Of a stretch of 64,000 bases of DNA, positions 1 through 8,921 are shown piece after piece. A program made the position numbers and the translations under genes. The first letter of the stretch is position 1; each line of letters opens with the position of its first letter. Source of the stretch: an uncultured delta proteobacterium (GTDB lineage: Bacteria > Desulfobacterota > Desulfobulbia > Desulfobulbales > Desulfocapsaceae); NCBI GenBank assembly GCA_903901335.1, contig CAIUQR010000030.1, forward strand, positions 1 through 64,000, in the 5' to 3' direction. The notes below the pieces were generated by a model. The model had not been told where the DNA came from and searched no databases. It was given only the letters and a program-made list of their open reading frames with translations.

Positions 1-1
1 T

Positions 2-535
2 GATATTGTAGTCGAATATGCCAATGAGGGGACGGACACGGTTCAGTCAAGTATCAGCTACGTTCTTCCCTCCAATGTCGAAAATCTCACCTTGACCGGT
101 ACCGCTGATATTAACGGAACCGGCAATACCCTTGATAACATCCTTGTTGGCAACAGCGGCGTAAATATTCTTGACGGCGGCCTTGGTGCCGATACGATGA
201 CGGGCGGCCTCGGCAGCGACATCTTCGTCATGGACACTGCCCTCAGTTCTTTAAATATTGATAAAATTACCGATTTCATGGCCGGACAGGACAAGATCGA
301 GCTTGATAGAAGTTTCTTTGCGTCCCTTCTATGTGTGGGTTCGTTATCCTCTTCCAATTTCTGGGCGAGTGCAAACGGGTCGGCAGCAGATGGCAGCGAC
401 TATATCCTCTACAACACCACTTCAGGAGCACTTCTCTATGATGCCGACGGCAATGGCGGGGGAGCGGCTATCCAGTTTGCCACCCTTACCACCAAACCGG
501 TTATGACCGCTGCCGATTTTCTGATCGCCGCTTAG
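2..535 (+). CDS. C-terminal part of an RTX-type secreted protein (5' truncated by window)
   Basis: The frame is open from the window edge and gives 177 residues before a TAG stop. It contains the pattern typical of large bacterial RTX adhesins and enzymes: a block with ENLTLTGTADINGTGN, then the calcium-binding nonapeptides GNSGVNILDGGLGADTMTGG and GLGSDIFV, then a roughly 90-residue tail beginning ITDFMAGQDKIELD. In this family the C-terminal tail is the type I (HlyBD/TolC-like) secretion signal and the repeats fold on extracellular calcium. The function of the missing upstream part cannot be told. The stop codon is part of the target-site duplication of the IS701-like element that follows, so the protein end is preserved. 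Confidence 0.9.
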   Translation, partial: DIVVEYANEGTDTVQSSISYVLPSNVENLTLTGTADINGTGNTLDNILVGNSGVNILDGGLGADTMTGGLGSDIFVMDTALSSLNIDKITDFMAGQDKIELDRSFFASLLCVGSLSSSNFWASANGSAADGSDYILYNTTSGALLYDADGNGGGAAIQFATLTTKPVMTAADFLIAA

Positions 536-2072
536 CCCTACAACGCAATTTAATGAATCTGATCAGCTCCCCATATTCGTTTCCGCCTGTGAGACAGATA
601 GGCACGATGGTTTCGAAGTTGAATCCATTCGATAAGGCAAATAGTCGTTTCAATGTCAAATTCTCTCATTGGCAGCACCGTTCTCAACAGGAGTCTAAGC
701 TGCGATGGAGTAATGGCTGGTGCTTTTTCCCCCCAATCTGATTTTAAGGTGCCAGAGAAAATAATGTGCAAGCATACAGGTCAAAACATGATGGTTCCAG
801 CCGAGAAATTTTCTCACCTCGTATTGATCCATCCCCAGTTCCGTTTTTGTTTCTTCAAAACATTGCTCTATGGACCACCGCAAACCGCTCAGCCACACAA
901 ATTTTTCCAACCTGGTGCTGATCGGTGCATTTGAAATGAAATATGAATACTGTGGCTCATTCTCTATGGTTCTTCGTATGAGCAACCAAACCGTTTTGAG
1001 GGGGAGCCCTTGGTGGGCAAGGACAACTCGCCGTTTCGTAAATTCGTACTCAATGGGTCCCTTGGTCCCCTCAGAGACTTTTCGTCTATACCAGAAGAAG
1101 TCATTGATTCTATTTGCGAGTGCTTTGAATGTCATTGGTTCTTTGGCATTGTCCGACAGGATTTTTTTAGTCTGTGTCTGCCCGCGATACTTGTATTTTT
1201 TTTCGACAACATCTGGTTGTTTCGGCCAACAGGTTGTGTTTTCCGGTGCCTGCCCCAGGTAGGTCACCCCCACAAGGGATTCAACCGCTTCAATGAATTC
1301 GGGACTGGTTGTGTAGACGGAATCGGCAAGAACATAACGAAACGGGATCTGTTGTTTCTCCGCAAGGTCCTTGAGCATTTCCGCTGCCAACTGAGGCTTG
1401 GTTTGGAATTTGATCTCGGCTGGCAGTTTGCATTTTTCTCGCTTTTCGCTGTAATCTTCCGAGAACCATTGCTCGGGAATATAAAGCCGTTTGTCAATGA
1501 GGGCATAACCATGAGCAGAGGTATAGGCAGCAAAAACACCAACCTGGCAGTTGTCGACTTTGCCGATGGTGCCGCAATATTGCCTGGCCACGCCTATGGA
1601 ATCGCCTCCTTTTTTCACGAAACCGCTTTCGTCGAAAATTAGAGCACCATCAGGATGGCCGATATCGTCATTTACCAAACTGCGATACTTATCAATAATT
1701 CGTTCATCGTCCCACGTCGCATCGGAAACAAAACGCTGCATTGCTCTGACCCTTCCGCCTTCTATGGCAAACGCGATAGGCTCTATAGACTTTCGCTCCA
1801 GTTGGCTAAACTGACCTGCCATGTAGCGGAAGAAATTGTCCCGCAATTCACTGCGGCGAAAGCAATCGGTAAAGTTCTCATGAAACCCTTTAAGTTCAAC
1901 GAGTAAAGCGGACACATCGCTTCGGTCTAACTCAAACTTTGGGACTGCATACAAATAGTCAGTTTGTCGAATATCTGGTAACATGGCTTGTCTCCTTTCT
2001 GAGGTTTCGATCAGAATAGCAGACAATGCTTGCCGAAATCAATATTAAAATTTTATATATTGCGTTGTAGGG
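536..2072. mobile_element. Complete IS701-like insertion sequence with 14-bp terminal inverted repeats
   Basis: The left end CCCTACAACGCAAT (536-549) is repeated exactly, inverted, at 2059-2072. Both ends are flanked by TTAG (532-535 and 2073-2076), a 4-bp direct duplication that fits the YTAR target preference known for the IS701 family. The 1537-bp element holds one transposase gene on the minus strand. Intact ends, intact duplication and an intact reading frame suggest a fairly recent insertion. Confidence 0.9.
695..1984 (-). CDS. IS701 family DDE transposase
   Basis: The 429-residue product resembles the DDE superfamily endonucleases of IS701-type elements. Candidate catalytic acids are D118 in LIFDESGF, D221 in VLADSVY and a Glu in SIEQCFEETKTELG near residue 377. 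The start is placed at ATG 1984 because AGGAGA lies just upstream; the frame could extend 14 residues further. The gene fills the insertion sequence bounded at 536-2072 and is uninterrupted, so the element is probably still able to move. Confidence 0.9.
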   Translation of the reverse strand: MLPDIRQTDYLYAVPKFELDRSDVSALLVELKGFHENFTDCFRRSELRDNFFRYMAGQFSQLERKSIEPIAFAIEGGRVRAMQRFVSDATWDDERIIDKYRSLVNDDIGHPDGALIFDESGFVKKGGDSIGVARQYCGTIGKVDNCQVGVFAAYTSAHGYALIDKRLYIPEQWFSEDYSEKREKCKLPAEIKFQTKPQLAAEMLKDLAEKQQIPFRYVLADSVYTTSPEFIEAVESLVGVTYLGQAPENTTCWPKQPDVVEKKYKYRGQTQTKKILSDNAKEPMTFKALANRINDFFWYRRKVSEGTKGPIEYEFTKRRVVLAHQGLPLKTVWLLIRRTIENEPQYSYFISNAPISTRLEKFVWLSGLRWSIEQCFEETKTELGMDQYEVRKFLGWNHHVLTCMLAHYFLWHLKIRLGGKSTSHYSIAA

Positions 2073-2089
2073 TTAGTGCCGTGTAACGT

Positions 2090-2305
2090 TTATTGATAAT
2101 CGATTCCGAAAAACCTGAATCTCAAATACTGCACCGGATAGGCCCACCAAACAAAAAGAAGAGCCAACAGAAAATCCGGTGTAAAAATCCTTCCAGGAAC
2201 CTCAAGTCTCCTGAAATTCATCCCGGCGGCGCTGAGGATGGCGTTAATCCGGTCTCCAGCTATCCCTTTCAAACGATCAAGTTTCTTATTTGATCCTATT
2301 GAGAT
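2090..2305 (-). pseudogene. Remnant of an IS5-family transposase C-terminus
   Basis: On the minus strand the translation includes LKGIAGDRINAILSAAGMNF, which matches the conserved C-terminal segment of IS5/IS1182-like transposases (usual form LKG-x-GD-x-INA-x-L-x-AAG-x-N-x-RK). Only about 70 residues remain and neither an upstream catalytic core nor a terminal repeat is seen. It is therefore a degraded fragment next to the intact IS701-like copy. Assignment rests on one conserved block only. Confidence 0.6.
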
Positions 2306-2319
2306 TCACAGGACTGCCC

Positions 2320-2352
2320 AAAAAGGCCTCCGGTTTTTCCGGAGGCCTTTTT
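2320..2352. terminator. Strong rho-independent terminator, probably bidirectional
   Basis: A perfect 14-bp stem (AAAAAGGCCTCCGG, loop TTTTT, complement) carries A and T runs on both flanks, so it can work in either direction. Before the IS insertion it would have ended the RTX gene transcript about 240 bp past its stop codon. It also insulates the polysaccharide locus that follows. Confidence 0.88.
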
Positions 2353-2646
2353 GCGTGAAGACGTATTTGCCGGACAATCGAAAAAAAGTATAGCCTTCCA
2401 ACGATCATCTTGTTAAATTCTCTCCATTTTATAGGGATGTTGATTGGCAGACCGAAATGTGGTTTTTCATCATCTGCTGGTAAAGTTACGAAGAGACATG
2501 GATTCCGGATTTTTAGCTTTATTGATGATTACCAGGCACCACGGCTCAGAGGGCCACCCTAATGCTCAATAATTTGGAAGAAAAAAATCGTAGTGAACCG
2601 TTTAAAAAAAATCCCCAATTGGATGGAGGGCTTGCTTTATAGCAAT
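2353..2646. other. Leader region of the polysaccharide locus, no gene seen
   Basis: This 290-bp AT-rich stretch lies between the terminator and rfbA. No JUMPstart/ops element, tRNA or convincing coding sequence was recognised. A GTG at 2593 opens in frame with rfbA and would add 18 residues, but the family start is at 2647. The promoter of the locus is probably here, yet no sigma-70 pair stands out. Confidence 0.5.
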
Positions 2647-3519
2647 ATGCGTAAAGGTATCATTCTTGCCGGTGGCTCCGGCACCCGGCTCTACCCGGCC
2701 ACGCTGGCTGTATCGAAACAATTGCTGCCCATTTTCGATAAACCGATGATTTACTATCCCCTGACGACCCTGATGCTGGCGGGTATACGTGATATGTTGA
2801 TCATCTCCACCCCCCAGGACACGCCGCGTTTTGAACAACTGCTGGGAGATGGCAGCCAGTGGGGGCTCAATCTCAGTTACACCGTCCAGCGGAGTCCGGA
2901 TGGGTTGGCGCAGGCCTTCCTGATCGGCGAACAGTTCATCGGCAGAGGTGAGGTTGCTCTCGTGCTTGGCGACAACGTCTTTTATGGACATGGATTTCAA
3001 AAACTTTTAGCTAACGCCAGCGCCCAAAAAATGGGGGCCAGTATTTTTGCCTACTATGTTCAAGATCCCGAGCGCTATGGCGTCGTGACCTTTAATGAAC
3101 AAGGCCGGGCTACCAGTCTGGAAGAAAAGCCGAAACAGCCGAGATCAAAATTTGCCGTGACCGGGCTCTATTTTTATGATAACCAGGTTGTCGATATCGC
3201 CAAGAATATCAAACCGTCAGCGCGCGGCGAACTGGAAATTACCGACGTCAATCAGGTGTATCTTGAACGCAACCAGCTGCGCGTCGAGATCATGGGGCGT
3301 GGCTATGCCTGGCTGGATATGGGGACCCATGAATCCATGCTGGAGGCCAGCCAATTTATCCAGACCATTGAAAAACGTCAGGGATTGAAGGTCGCCTGCC
3401 CGGAGGAAATCGCTTTCCGTCTGGGCTGGATAACCGCCCGGCAGTTGGAAGCTCTCGCCCAGTCGCTCGCTAAGAATGGGTATGGGCAATACTTATTGGG
3501 CATCCTCAAAGAAAGGTGA
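2647..3519 (+). CDS. rfbA: Glucose-1-phosphate thymidylyltransferase
   Basis: The enzyme joins dTTP and glucose 1-phosphate to give dTDP-glucose, the first step to dTDP-rhamnose and other deoxysugars. The 290-residue protein shows the nucleotidyltransferase signature GGSGTRLYP at residues 8-17, [25 protein letters not shown] and the ending typical of RfbA/RmlA. The start at ATG 2647 gives the usual length; an upstream GTG at 2593 would add an unusual tail. rfbC follows 4 nt downstream, but rfbB and rfbD are not in the window and must lie elsewhere if rhamnose is made. Confidence 0.95.
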   Translation: MRKGIILAGGSGTRLYPATLAVSKQLLPIFDKPMIYYPLTTLMLAGIRDMLIISTPQDTPRFEQLLGDGSQWGLNLSYTVQRSPDGLAQAFLIGEQFIGRGEVALVLGDNVFYGHGFQKLLANASAQKMGASIFAYYVQDPERYGVVTFNEQGRATSLEEKPKQPRSKFAVTGLYFYDNQVVDIAKNIKPSARGELEITDVNQVYLERNQLRVEIMGRGYAWLDMGTHESMLEASQFIQTIEKRQGLKVACPEEIAFRLGWITARQLEALAQSLAKNGYGQYLLGILKER

Positions 3520-3523
3520 GGAT

Positions 3524-4069
3524 ATGAAGGTGATACCGACCGCAATTCCGGATGTGCTGATCATCGAACCGAAAATTTTCGGTGATGACCGGGGCTTTTT
3601 CTTTGAGAGCTTCAATGCCAGGGCTTTCAAGGAAGCAACTGGCATTCAACCTGATTTTGTCCAGGATAACCACTCGAAATCGGCGAGAAATGTCTTGCGC
3701 GGCCTGCATTATCAGATTAAGCGTTCCCAGGGGAAGCTGGTGCGGGTCGTCTTGGGTGAAGTCTTTGACGTCGTGGTCGATATCCGAAAAAGTTCGTCAA
3801 CGTTTGGACAATGGGTGGGTGAGAAACTCACGGCAGAAAACAAAAAACAGCTCTGGATACCTGTAGGATTTGCACATGGCTTTGTCACCCTTTCCGACTA
3901 TGCCGAGTTTCTTTATAAAACGACAGAATATTATGCCCCTGAGTGTGAACGTTGCATCCGTTGGGATGATCCGGCACTCGGTATACAATGGCCATTGGCC
4001 GGGGAACCCCGGGTGTCGGATAAGGATCGCACCGCCTTTTCTTTTGCTGAAGCGGAGTACTTTTCCTGA
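3524..4069 (+). CDS. rfbC: dTDP-4-dehydrorhamnose 3,5-epimerase
   Basis: The 181-residue cupin-fold protein carries family blocks: DDRGFFFESFNARAF, QDNHSKSARNVLRGLHYQ, KLVRVVLGEVFDVVVDIRKS and VGFAHGFVTLSDYAEFLYKTT. In RmlC the conserved His in LRGLHYQ and the Asp/Tyr around the YKTT segment carry out proton transfer at C3 and C5. The start at ATG 3524 is preceded by AAAGGTGAGG; an earlier in-frame ATG is buried in rfbA. Its stop overlaps the start of the exporter gene, indicating one operon. Confidence 0.95.
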   Translation: MKVIPTAIPDVLIIEPKIFGDDRGFFFESFNARAFKEATGIQPDFVQDNHSKSARNVLRGLHYQIKRSQGKLVRVVLGEVFDVVVDIRKSSSTFGQWVGEKLTAENKKQLWIPVGFAHGFVTLSDYAEFLYKTTEYYAPECERCIRWDDPALGIQWPLAGEPRVSDKDRTAFSFAEAEYFS

Positions 4070-4887
4070 TGCAACAATTCAGTATCTCTCCACTTGAAAT
4101 GATTGCCGGTTTCTGGCGCAATCGGAATTTGATTAAAGCAATGGTTGTGCGCGAGGTGGCGGGGCGCTACCGCGGCTCAGTCATGGGGATCCTCTGGTCG
4201 TTTTTCAATCCCCTGCTCATGCTGGCTGTGTACACCTTTGTCTTCAGCGTGGTGTTCAAGGCGCGCTGGGGAACGGGCAGTGACTCGAAAATCGAATTCG
4301 CCATGTTGCTTTTTGCCGGGCTGATTGTGTTCAGGCTCTTTGCAGATTGCGTCAATCAGGCACCAGACTTGATTCTTTCCAACGTCAACTACGTCAAAAA
4401 GGTGGTATTTCCTTTGGAGATATTCCCTTGGGTAGCTTTAGGAGCAGCTCTGTTCCATGCCCTGATCAGTCTTGGCGTATGGCTCCTTGCCTATCTCATT
4501 CTTTTTGGTTTGCCACACGTTACGGTGCTACTGCTGCCGCTGGTTCTTCTTTCGTTGCTGGTGTTTATTCTGGGGCTGACCTGGGGGCTGGCTTCACTGG
4601 GCGTTTATTTGCGCGATGTCTCCCAATTTATCGGCATCGTCACCACAGTGCTGATGTTTCTTTCGCCTATTTTTTATCCAGCAAGCGCGCTCCCGGAAAT
4701 GTACCGCCGCTTGCTGGTAATTAACCCGCTTTTCCCAGTAATCGAACAGACCCGTGAGGTGTTATTTTTTGGAAAGGTTCCTGACTTTAATGTCTTGGCA
4801 GTATATTTGCTAGGAGCTACTTTGGTCGCCTGGCTCGGGTTTGCCTGGTTTCAGAAGACACGAAAAGGATTTGCCGATGTCCTCTGA
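4069..4887 (+). CDS. wzm: ABC-2 polysaccharide exporter, membrane subunit
   Basis: The 272-residue integral membrane protein belongs to the Wzm/KpsM ABC-2 permeases. It has an amphipathic N-terminus, the conserved REVAGRYRGSVMGILWSFFN, six hydrophobic segments, and the late block FLSPIFYPASALPEMYR typical of O-antigen exporters. With the ATPase encoded immediately downstream (11-bp overlap) it should move undecaprenyl-linked glycan across the inner membrane. Its start overlaps the rfbC stop in TGATG, so translation is coupled. Confidence 0.93.
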   Translation: MQQFSISPLEMIAGFWRNRNLIKAMVVREVAGRYRGSVMGILWSFFNPLLMLAVYTFVFSVVFKARWGTGSDSKIEFAMLLFAGLIVFRLFADCVNQAPDLILSNVNYVKKVVFPLEIFPWVALGAALFHALISLGVWLLAYLILFGLPHVTVLLLPLVLLSLLVFILGLTWGLASLGVYLRDVSQFIGIVTTVLMFLSPIFYPASALPEMYRRLLVINPLFPVIEQTREVLFFGKVPDFNVLAVYLLGATLVAWLGFAWFQKTRKGFADVL

Positions 4888-6964
4888 GATCGCCATTAAA
4901 GTTGAAAACCTGAGCAAGGTCTATCACATCTATGATCAACCTCGGGATCGATTGAAGCAGTTCATACTTCCCCGTATGCGTAGTATGGTTGGTCAATTGT
5001 CAGAAAACTATTTTCGGGAGTTCTGGGCGCTCAAAGACATCTCCTTTGAAATCAAGAAAGGCGAAACGGTAGGCGTTATCGGACGGAATGGAAGTGGAAA
5101 ATCGACTCTTCTGCAAATGATTTGCGGTACGCTCAATCCCACGAGTGGCAGTATACAGACGTGTGGTCGCATTGCAGCCTTACTAGAACTAGGGTCCGGA
5201 TTTAACATTGAATTCACCGGGCGTGAGAATGTGTACATGTACGCTGCTGTCCTGGGCTTGAGCAAGGAAGAGGTGGATACACGATTTGATGACATTGCCT
5301 CATTTGCCGGCATCGGCGATTTCATAGAACAGCCAGTCAAGATCTATTCAAGCGGCATGGTCGTACGACTGGCTTTTGCCGTATCGGTTTGTGTCGATCC
5401 AAATATTCTTGTAATCGACGAAGCCCTGGCTGTCGGTGATGCCGCGTTCCAATTCAAGTGCCTGGAACGAATGAGACTTCTTACTAAGTCCGGGACGACG
5501 CTGTTGTTTGTTTCTCACGATATTGGCATGGTCAAAAGCTTTTGTCATCATGTGATTTATCTGGAACATGGACAGGAAAAAATGCAGGGCCAACCGGAAG
5601 TGGTGGCCGAACAATATTTCCTGGACTTACGTGACGAACAATCCCGCCAGAGCACGGGAGCGGGCTTGGTGTTTCGCAAAAAGAACCTGGGTGCAAGTAA
5701 CCTGACGGCGTTCGGAACGGCCCAGGGGCATATTGTTTCCGCCTGTTTTCTACCGGACGAGAGTATGAATATGGTTGTCAGTGGTGGTGAAAAGGTTCGC
5801 ATCCGCATCGAGTCTGAGTACGACCCAAATCTGCCGGGTGCGGCCATAAGTATGATCTTGTTGGATCGGCGCATGCTTGACATTGCCGGCAAGTATTTTT
5901 TCTTACGCGAAAAAACAGTAAAAAATGGGAAATACGTTGCTGAAATCGATTTGGAGTTTGAGGCTCGCCTTAGGCCAGGAACTTATTTTATCACTTTGCG
6001 CCTGGAAAGCCGTCTTATGGGCCAGAACTTTATGCCAGTGGATAAGCAGCCTGCGGCCTTGTCCTTCAAGGTAACTCCTTACGAGCCGGAATTCTTAGGA
6101 ACTGTGGATATCGGCGTCCGACAAGTGCCGAGTTTTACGGTCCCGGCATTACTCTCCGGAAAAAAACGCGTTGTTGCATTACTCGCAGTGCGCAATGAGG
6201 CTCTTTATTTGCCCCGCTGTCTCGAGCATTTGAATGAACAAGGAGTAGAGACTTGTATTATTGACAACGACTCCACCGACGACAGCCTTGAAATTGCGCG
6301 AGGATACAAGAACAAAGGAGTGTTTCGAATAGAAAGATATCCATATCCAGGTTATTTTGATTGGGTGGGGTTGCTGAGCATGAAGGAAAGGCTGGCTGAG
6401 GAAATCAATGCGGAATGGTTTATCCACCATGACGCCGATGAAATACGGGAAGCCCCCGTACAGTACTCCACATTATCAAATGCTCTGTTAGAAGTGGAAA
6501 GAGCTGGATATAATGCTGTTAATTTTGACGAATTCGTATTTCTACCTACCGGTAGTGCTTGGGAAAATGACGAGCCTCGAGATTTTGTGTTTGAGTTTCG
6601 GGATTATTATTATTTTTGCCCTCGTCCTTTGCACAGAGTCAATGCGTGGAAGAAACAAACGGGTCAAGTCGATTTGGTTACAAGGGGGGGACATCAAGTA
6701 CTATTTAACGATCGTCATGTTTGTCCGGATTCCTTCATTCTGCGGCACTATATTGCATTGAACCTTAACCATTTGCTTCGAAAATATGGTCAAGAACGCA
6801 TCTACAACCCCAAGGAAGTTGAGGAGCGCAAATGGCATGGAACATGCGCACGATTTGATCCAAACAAAGTGAAATTACCGCTCAGAGAAAATTTGCGGAA
6901 TCTTGACGTTGAAGGCTGGGTCCGCTCCACTCCCGTTATTAAGCACCCATTTTTTGGGGAATAA
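4877..6964 (+). CDS. wzt: Polysaccharide ABC exporter ATPase fused to a glycosyltransferase domain
   Basis: The 695-residue protein has three parts. Residues 1-260 form a Wzt/KpsT-like ATPase with Walker A GRNGSGKST (69-77), signature YSSGM and Walker B ILVIDEALAVGD. Residues about 280-410 resemble the beta-rich Wzt C-terminal domain that in some O-antigen systems reads the capped chain end. Residues 429-695 form a GT-A type glycosyltransferase-like domain with AVRNEALYLPRCLEHL, IIDNDSTDDS and the acidic motif HHDADE at 517-522. A transferase fused to the exporter ATPase is unusual. ATG 4877 is favoured because AGGA lies upstream; an ATG at 4841 lies deep in the permease gene. Confidence 0.9.
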   Translation: MSSEIAIKVENLSKVYHIYDQPRDRLKQFILPRMRSMVGQLSENYFREFWALKDISFEIKKGETVGVIGRNGSGKSTLLQMICGTLNPTSGSIQTCGRIAALLELGSGFNIEFTGRENVYMYAAVLGLSKEEVDTRFDDIASFAGIGDFIEQPVKIYSSGMVVRLAFAVSVCVDPNILVIDEALAVGDAAFQFKCLERMRLLTKSGTTLLFVSHDIGMVKSFCHHVIYLEHGQEKMQGQPEVVAEQYFLDLRDEQSRQSTGAGLVFRKKNLGASNLTAFGTAQGHIVSACFLPDESMNMVVSGGEKVRIRIESEYDPNLPGAAISMILLDRRMLDIAGKYFFLREKTVKNGKYVAEIDLEFEARLRPGTYFITLRLESRLMGQNFMPVDKQPAALSFKVTPYEPEFLGTVDIGVRQVPSFTVPALLSGKKRVVALLAVRNEALYLPRCLEHLNEQGVETCIIDNDSTDDSLEIARGYKNKGVFRIERYPYPGYFDWVGLLSMKERLAEEINAEWFIHHDADEIREAPVQYSTLSNALLEVERAGYNAVNFDEFVFLPTGSAWENDEPRDFVFEFRDYYYFCPRPLHRVNAWKKQTGQVDLVTRGGHQVLFNDRHVCPDSFILRHYIALNLNHLLRKYGQERIYNPKEVEERKWHGTCARFDPNKVKLPLRENLRNLDVEGWVRSTPVIKHPFFGE

Positions 6965-6994
6965 CGATATTGCATGACTTCTCACTGACAATTT

Positions 6995-7675
6995 ATGCTA
7001 ATCTCAGTCCACCTTCCCAAAACTGCTGGAACTAGTTTTGGACAATCCCTCGAAAATCACTTCGGCAAGTATTTACTCAAAGATTATGAAGATTATCCGA
7101 TCAATACACCAATTATTAAACGAAATTTAAGGGCCATAAAAGATTGTCTGAATAGAGCTATCCGAAACATCAACGGCATACATTGTGTGCATGGTCATTT
7201 TCTTCCTCTTAAGTATTTATTTTTAGGAAGTAGAACAAATGTCAAATTTATTACGTGGCTACGTGATCCTGTGGAACGGCTTGCATCCCACTACTATCAT
7301 TGGCAAAGAGTGTATGAACCAAATACCCCCCAGCCTCTCCTCAGAAGAGTTATTGAAGAAAATTGGTCCCTTGAGAGATTTTGCCTTAGTTGTGAAATTA
7401 GAAATTTTTATAACCAGTTTTTATGGGGTTTTCCTATAAGACGGTTTGATTTTATAGGTATTGCTGAGCATTTTGAAGAAGATTTTGTCTTTTTCTCGGA
7501 GCAGGTTCTTGGAATTCATCTTCCTATATATAAAATAAATGCCAATGAAGAGAAGAAAGAAGGCCAGATTTACATTACTGATTCAAATTTCAGGAAAAAA
7601 ATTGAATCTTATCATGAAAAAGATATGATCTTATATAAAAGAGTTTTAGAAAAGCGGCTAAGGATCTCCAGGTAA
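6995..7675 (+). CDS. Sulfotransferase-fold protein
   Basis: The 226-residue protein has a PAPS-type 5'-phosphosulfate loop variant HLPKTAGTSFGQSL at residues 6-19 and a 3'-phosphate segment WLRDPVERLASHYY, which resemble the Sulfotransfer_2/heparan sulfate group more than the GxxRSGTT group. It would transfer sulfate from PAPS to a hydroxyl of a sugar. The acceptor cannot be inferred. The gene is AT-rich relative to the exporter genes and lies 30 bp after wzt, in the same direction as three further sulfotransferases. Confidence 0.8.
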   Translation: MLISVHLPKTAGTSFGQSLENHFGKYLLKDYEDYPINTPIIKRNLRAIKDCLNRAIRNINGIHCVHGHFLPLKYLFLGSRTNVKFITWLRDPVERLASHYYHWQRVYEPNTPQPLLRRVIEENWSLERFCLSCEIRNFYNQFLWGFPIRRFDFIGIAEHFEEDFVFFSEQVLGIHLPIYKINANEEKKEGQIYITDSNFRKKIESYHEKDMILYKRVLEKRLRISR

Positions 7676-7722
7676 CAATCAAGTCATTAAATTAACTGCT
7701 AAATTTTGAAAAGAGGTTTGTA

Positions 7723-8577
7723 ATGTCAGAGTTGACAGATGAATACCTTCCCCCTGTTGCTGTAGGAGGAGTCGGAGGAAGTGGAACTCGTCTTGTTGCT
7801 CAATGCTTAAGAGAAGCAGGATTTTTTATAGGATCTGACCTAAATGGCGCATACGATAACCTCTGGTTTACTTTACTATTCAAAAGAATTGAAATCTTAA
7901 ATTCGACTGAATATGAATTTAAGGAACTAGTTGATATATTTTTCAAAGGAATGAATGGAAGCAGGAAGTTTACCGCGACACAAATTCATTTAATAAACGA
8001 ATTAGCATCATTAGATAGAGAACAACATCCAGCAACATGGTTAAAAGAGAGAGCAAAATCTCTTTTGTCTGAGAAGCAAATTATTAAACCTAATGTTAGA
8101 TGGGGTTGGAAGGAGCCAAATACTCATATTGTAATAGACCGGTTAAAAAAAAATATTCCAAACATGAAATACATTCATGTAATGCGGAATGGTTTGGACA
8201 TGGCTCATAGTACAAATCAGAGGCAACTTAAGTTATGGGGGGAACACTTTATCGGCTCCAAGGTCCCTGTGTTACCTTATTATTCACTCATGTATTGGCG
8301 TATTGTGCATCAACGCATTTCTGAAATCTGCGATTCAATGGGTGAGAATTTCCTTCTTCTTAACTATGATGACTTTACCTTGCATTCAGAAAAAGGAGTA
8401 AAAGAATTACTACAATTTCTTAATGTTGATGTTACTGGAACTCAAATGAACAGACTATCAAATTTGATTAAGCCTCCAGAATCTATCGGCAGATTCAAAC
8501 GGCACGGTATCAATATATTTGATGCGTTTGATGTGGCATTTACGAAACATTCTGGTTTCACAACTGATATGGAATAA
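7723..8577 (+). CDS. Sulfotransferase family protein
   Basis: The 284-residue product opens with VGGVGGSGTRLVAQCLREAG, a P-loop-like phosphosulfate-binding segment, and has YIHVMRNGLDMAHSTNQR as the probable 3'-phosphate segment. The central GWKEPNTH resembles the GxKxP block of bacterial sulfotransferases. AAGAGGT precedes the ATG. Codon use is strongly AT-rich, as in the preceding gene. It may act on the same glycan as the neighbouring sulfotransferases; substrate unknown. Confidence 0.75.
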   Translation: MSELTDEYLPPVAVGGVGGSGTRLVAQCLREAGFFIGSDLNGAYDNLWFTLLFKRIEILNSTEYEFKELVDIFFKGMNGSRKFTATQIHLINELASLDREQHPATWLKERAKSLLSEKQIIKPNVRWGWKEPNTHIVIDRLKKNIPNMKYIHVMRNGLDMAHSTNQRQLKLWGEHFIGSKVPVLPYYSLMYWRIVHQRISEICDSMGENFLLLNYDDFTLHSEKGVKELLQFLNVDVTGTQMNRLSNLIKPPESIGRFKRHGINIFDAFDVAFTKHSGFTTDME

Positions 8578-8705
8578 ACCTGCACCATTGAGGACTCAAG
8601 CCGGAAATCGAATTACATGTGAAGCTCTTTCCGGCACAAGGCTGCCAAGAATTTGATTTTCAGCCGAACGCTACGGTAAAAACACGCCTGGATCATTGAC
8701 CTTCC

Positions 8706-8891
8706 TGCAAGAAGGATACAGAGACGGAGAGAGATATTCTGAAAAAGGCTATGGCCATCTTCAAGCAGGACATCGAAATGAGATATCCCTTTGTAAAAGA
8801 GAATCGCTCCCTGTTTCCGTTGGTTAAGATGTGTCAACTATTCAGTATTTCTCTATGGTCGAATTGGGCCAAACTGGAAAATGTGGCTTAA
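8706..8891 (+). pseudogene. Remnant of an IS3-family transposase (OrfA end / OrfB start)
   Basis: The plus strand reads ERDILKKAMAIFKQD, then MRYPFVKENRSLFPLVKMCQ LFSIS, then loses similarity and stops at 8889. ERDILKKA is the usual end of IS3-family OrfA and the second segment matches the usual beginning of OrfB (pattern YxFI-x5-FP-x2-xMC-x3-VS). No terminal repeats or catalytic DDE residues remain. The rest of the 8578-8921 gap holds no gene that I can support. Confidence 0.65.
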
Positions 8892-8921
8892 TTGAATGTT
8901 CACAAAACATGAAGATGGAAT

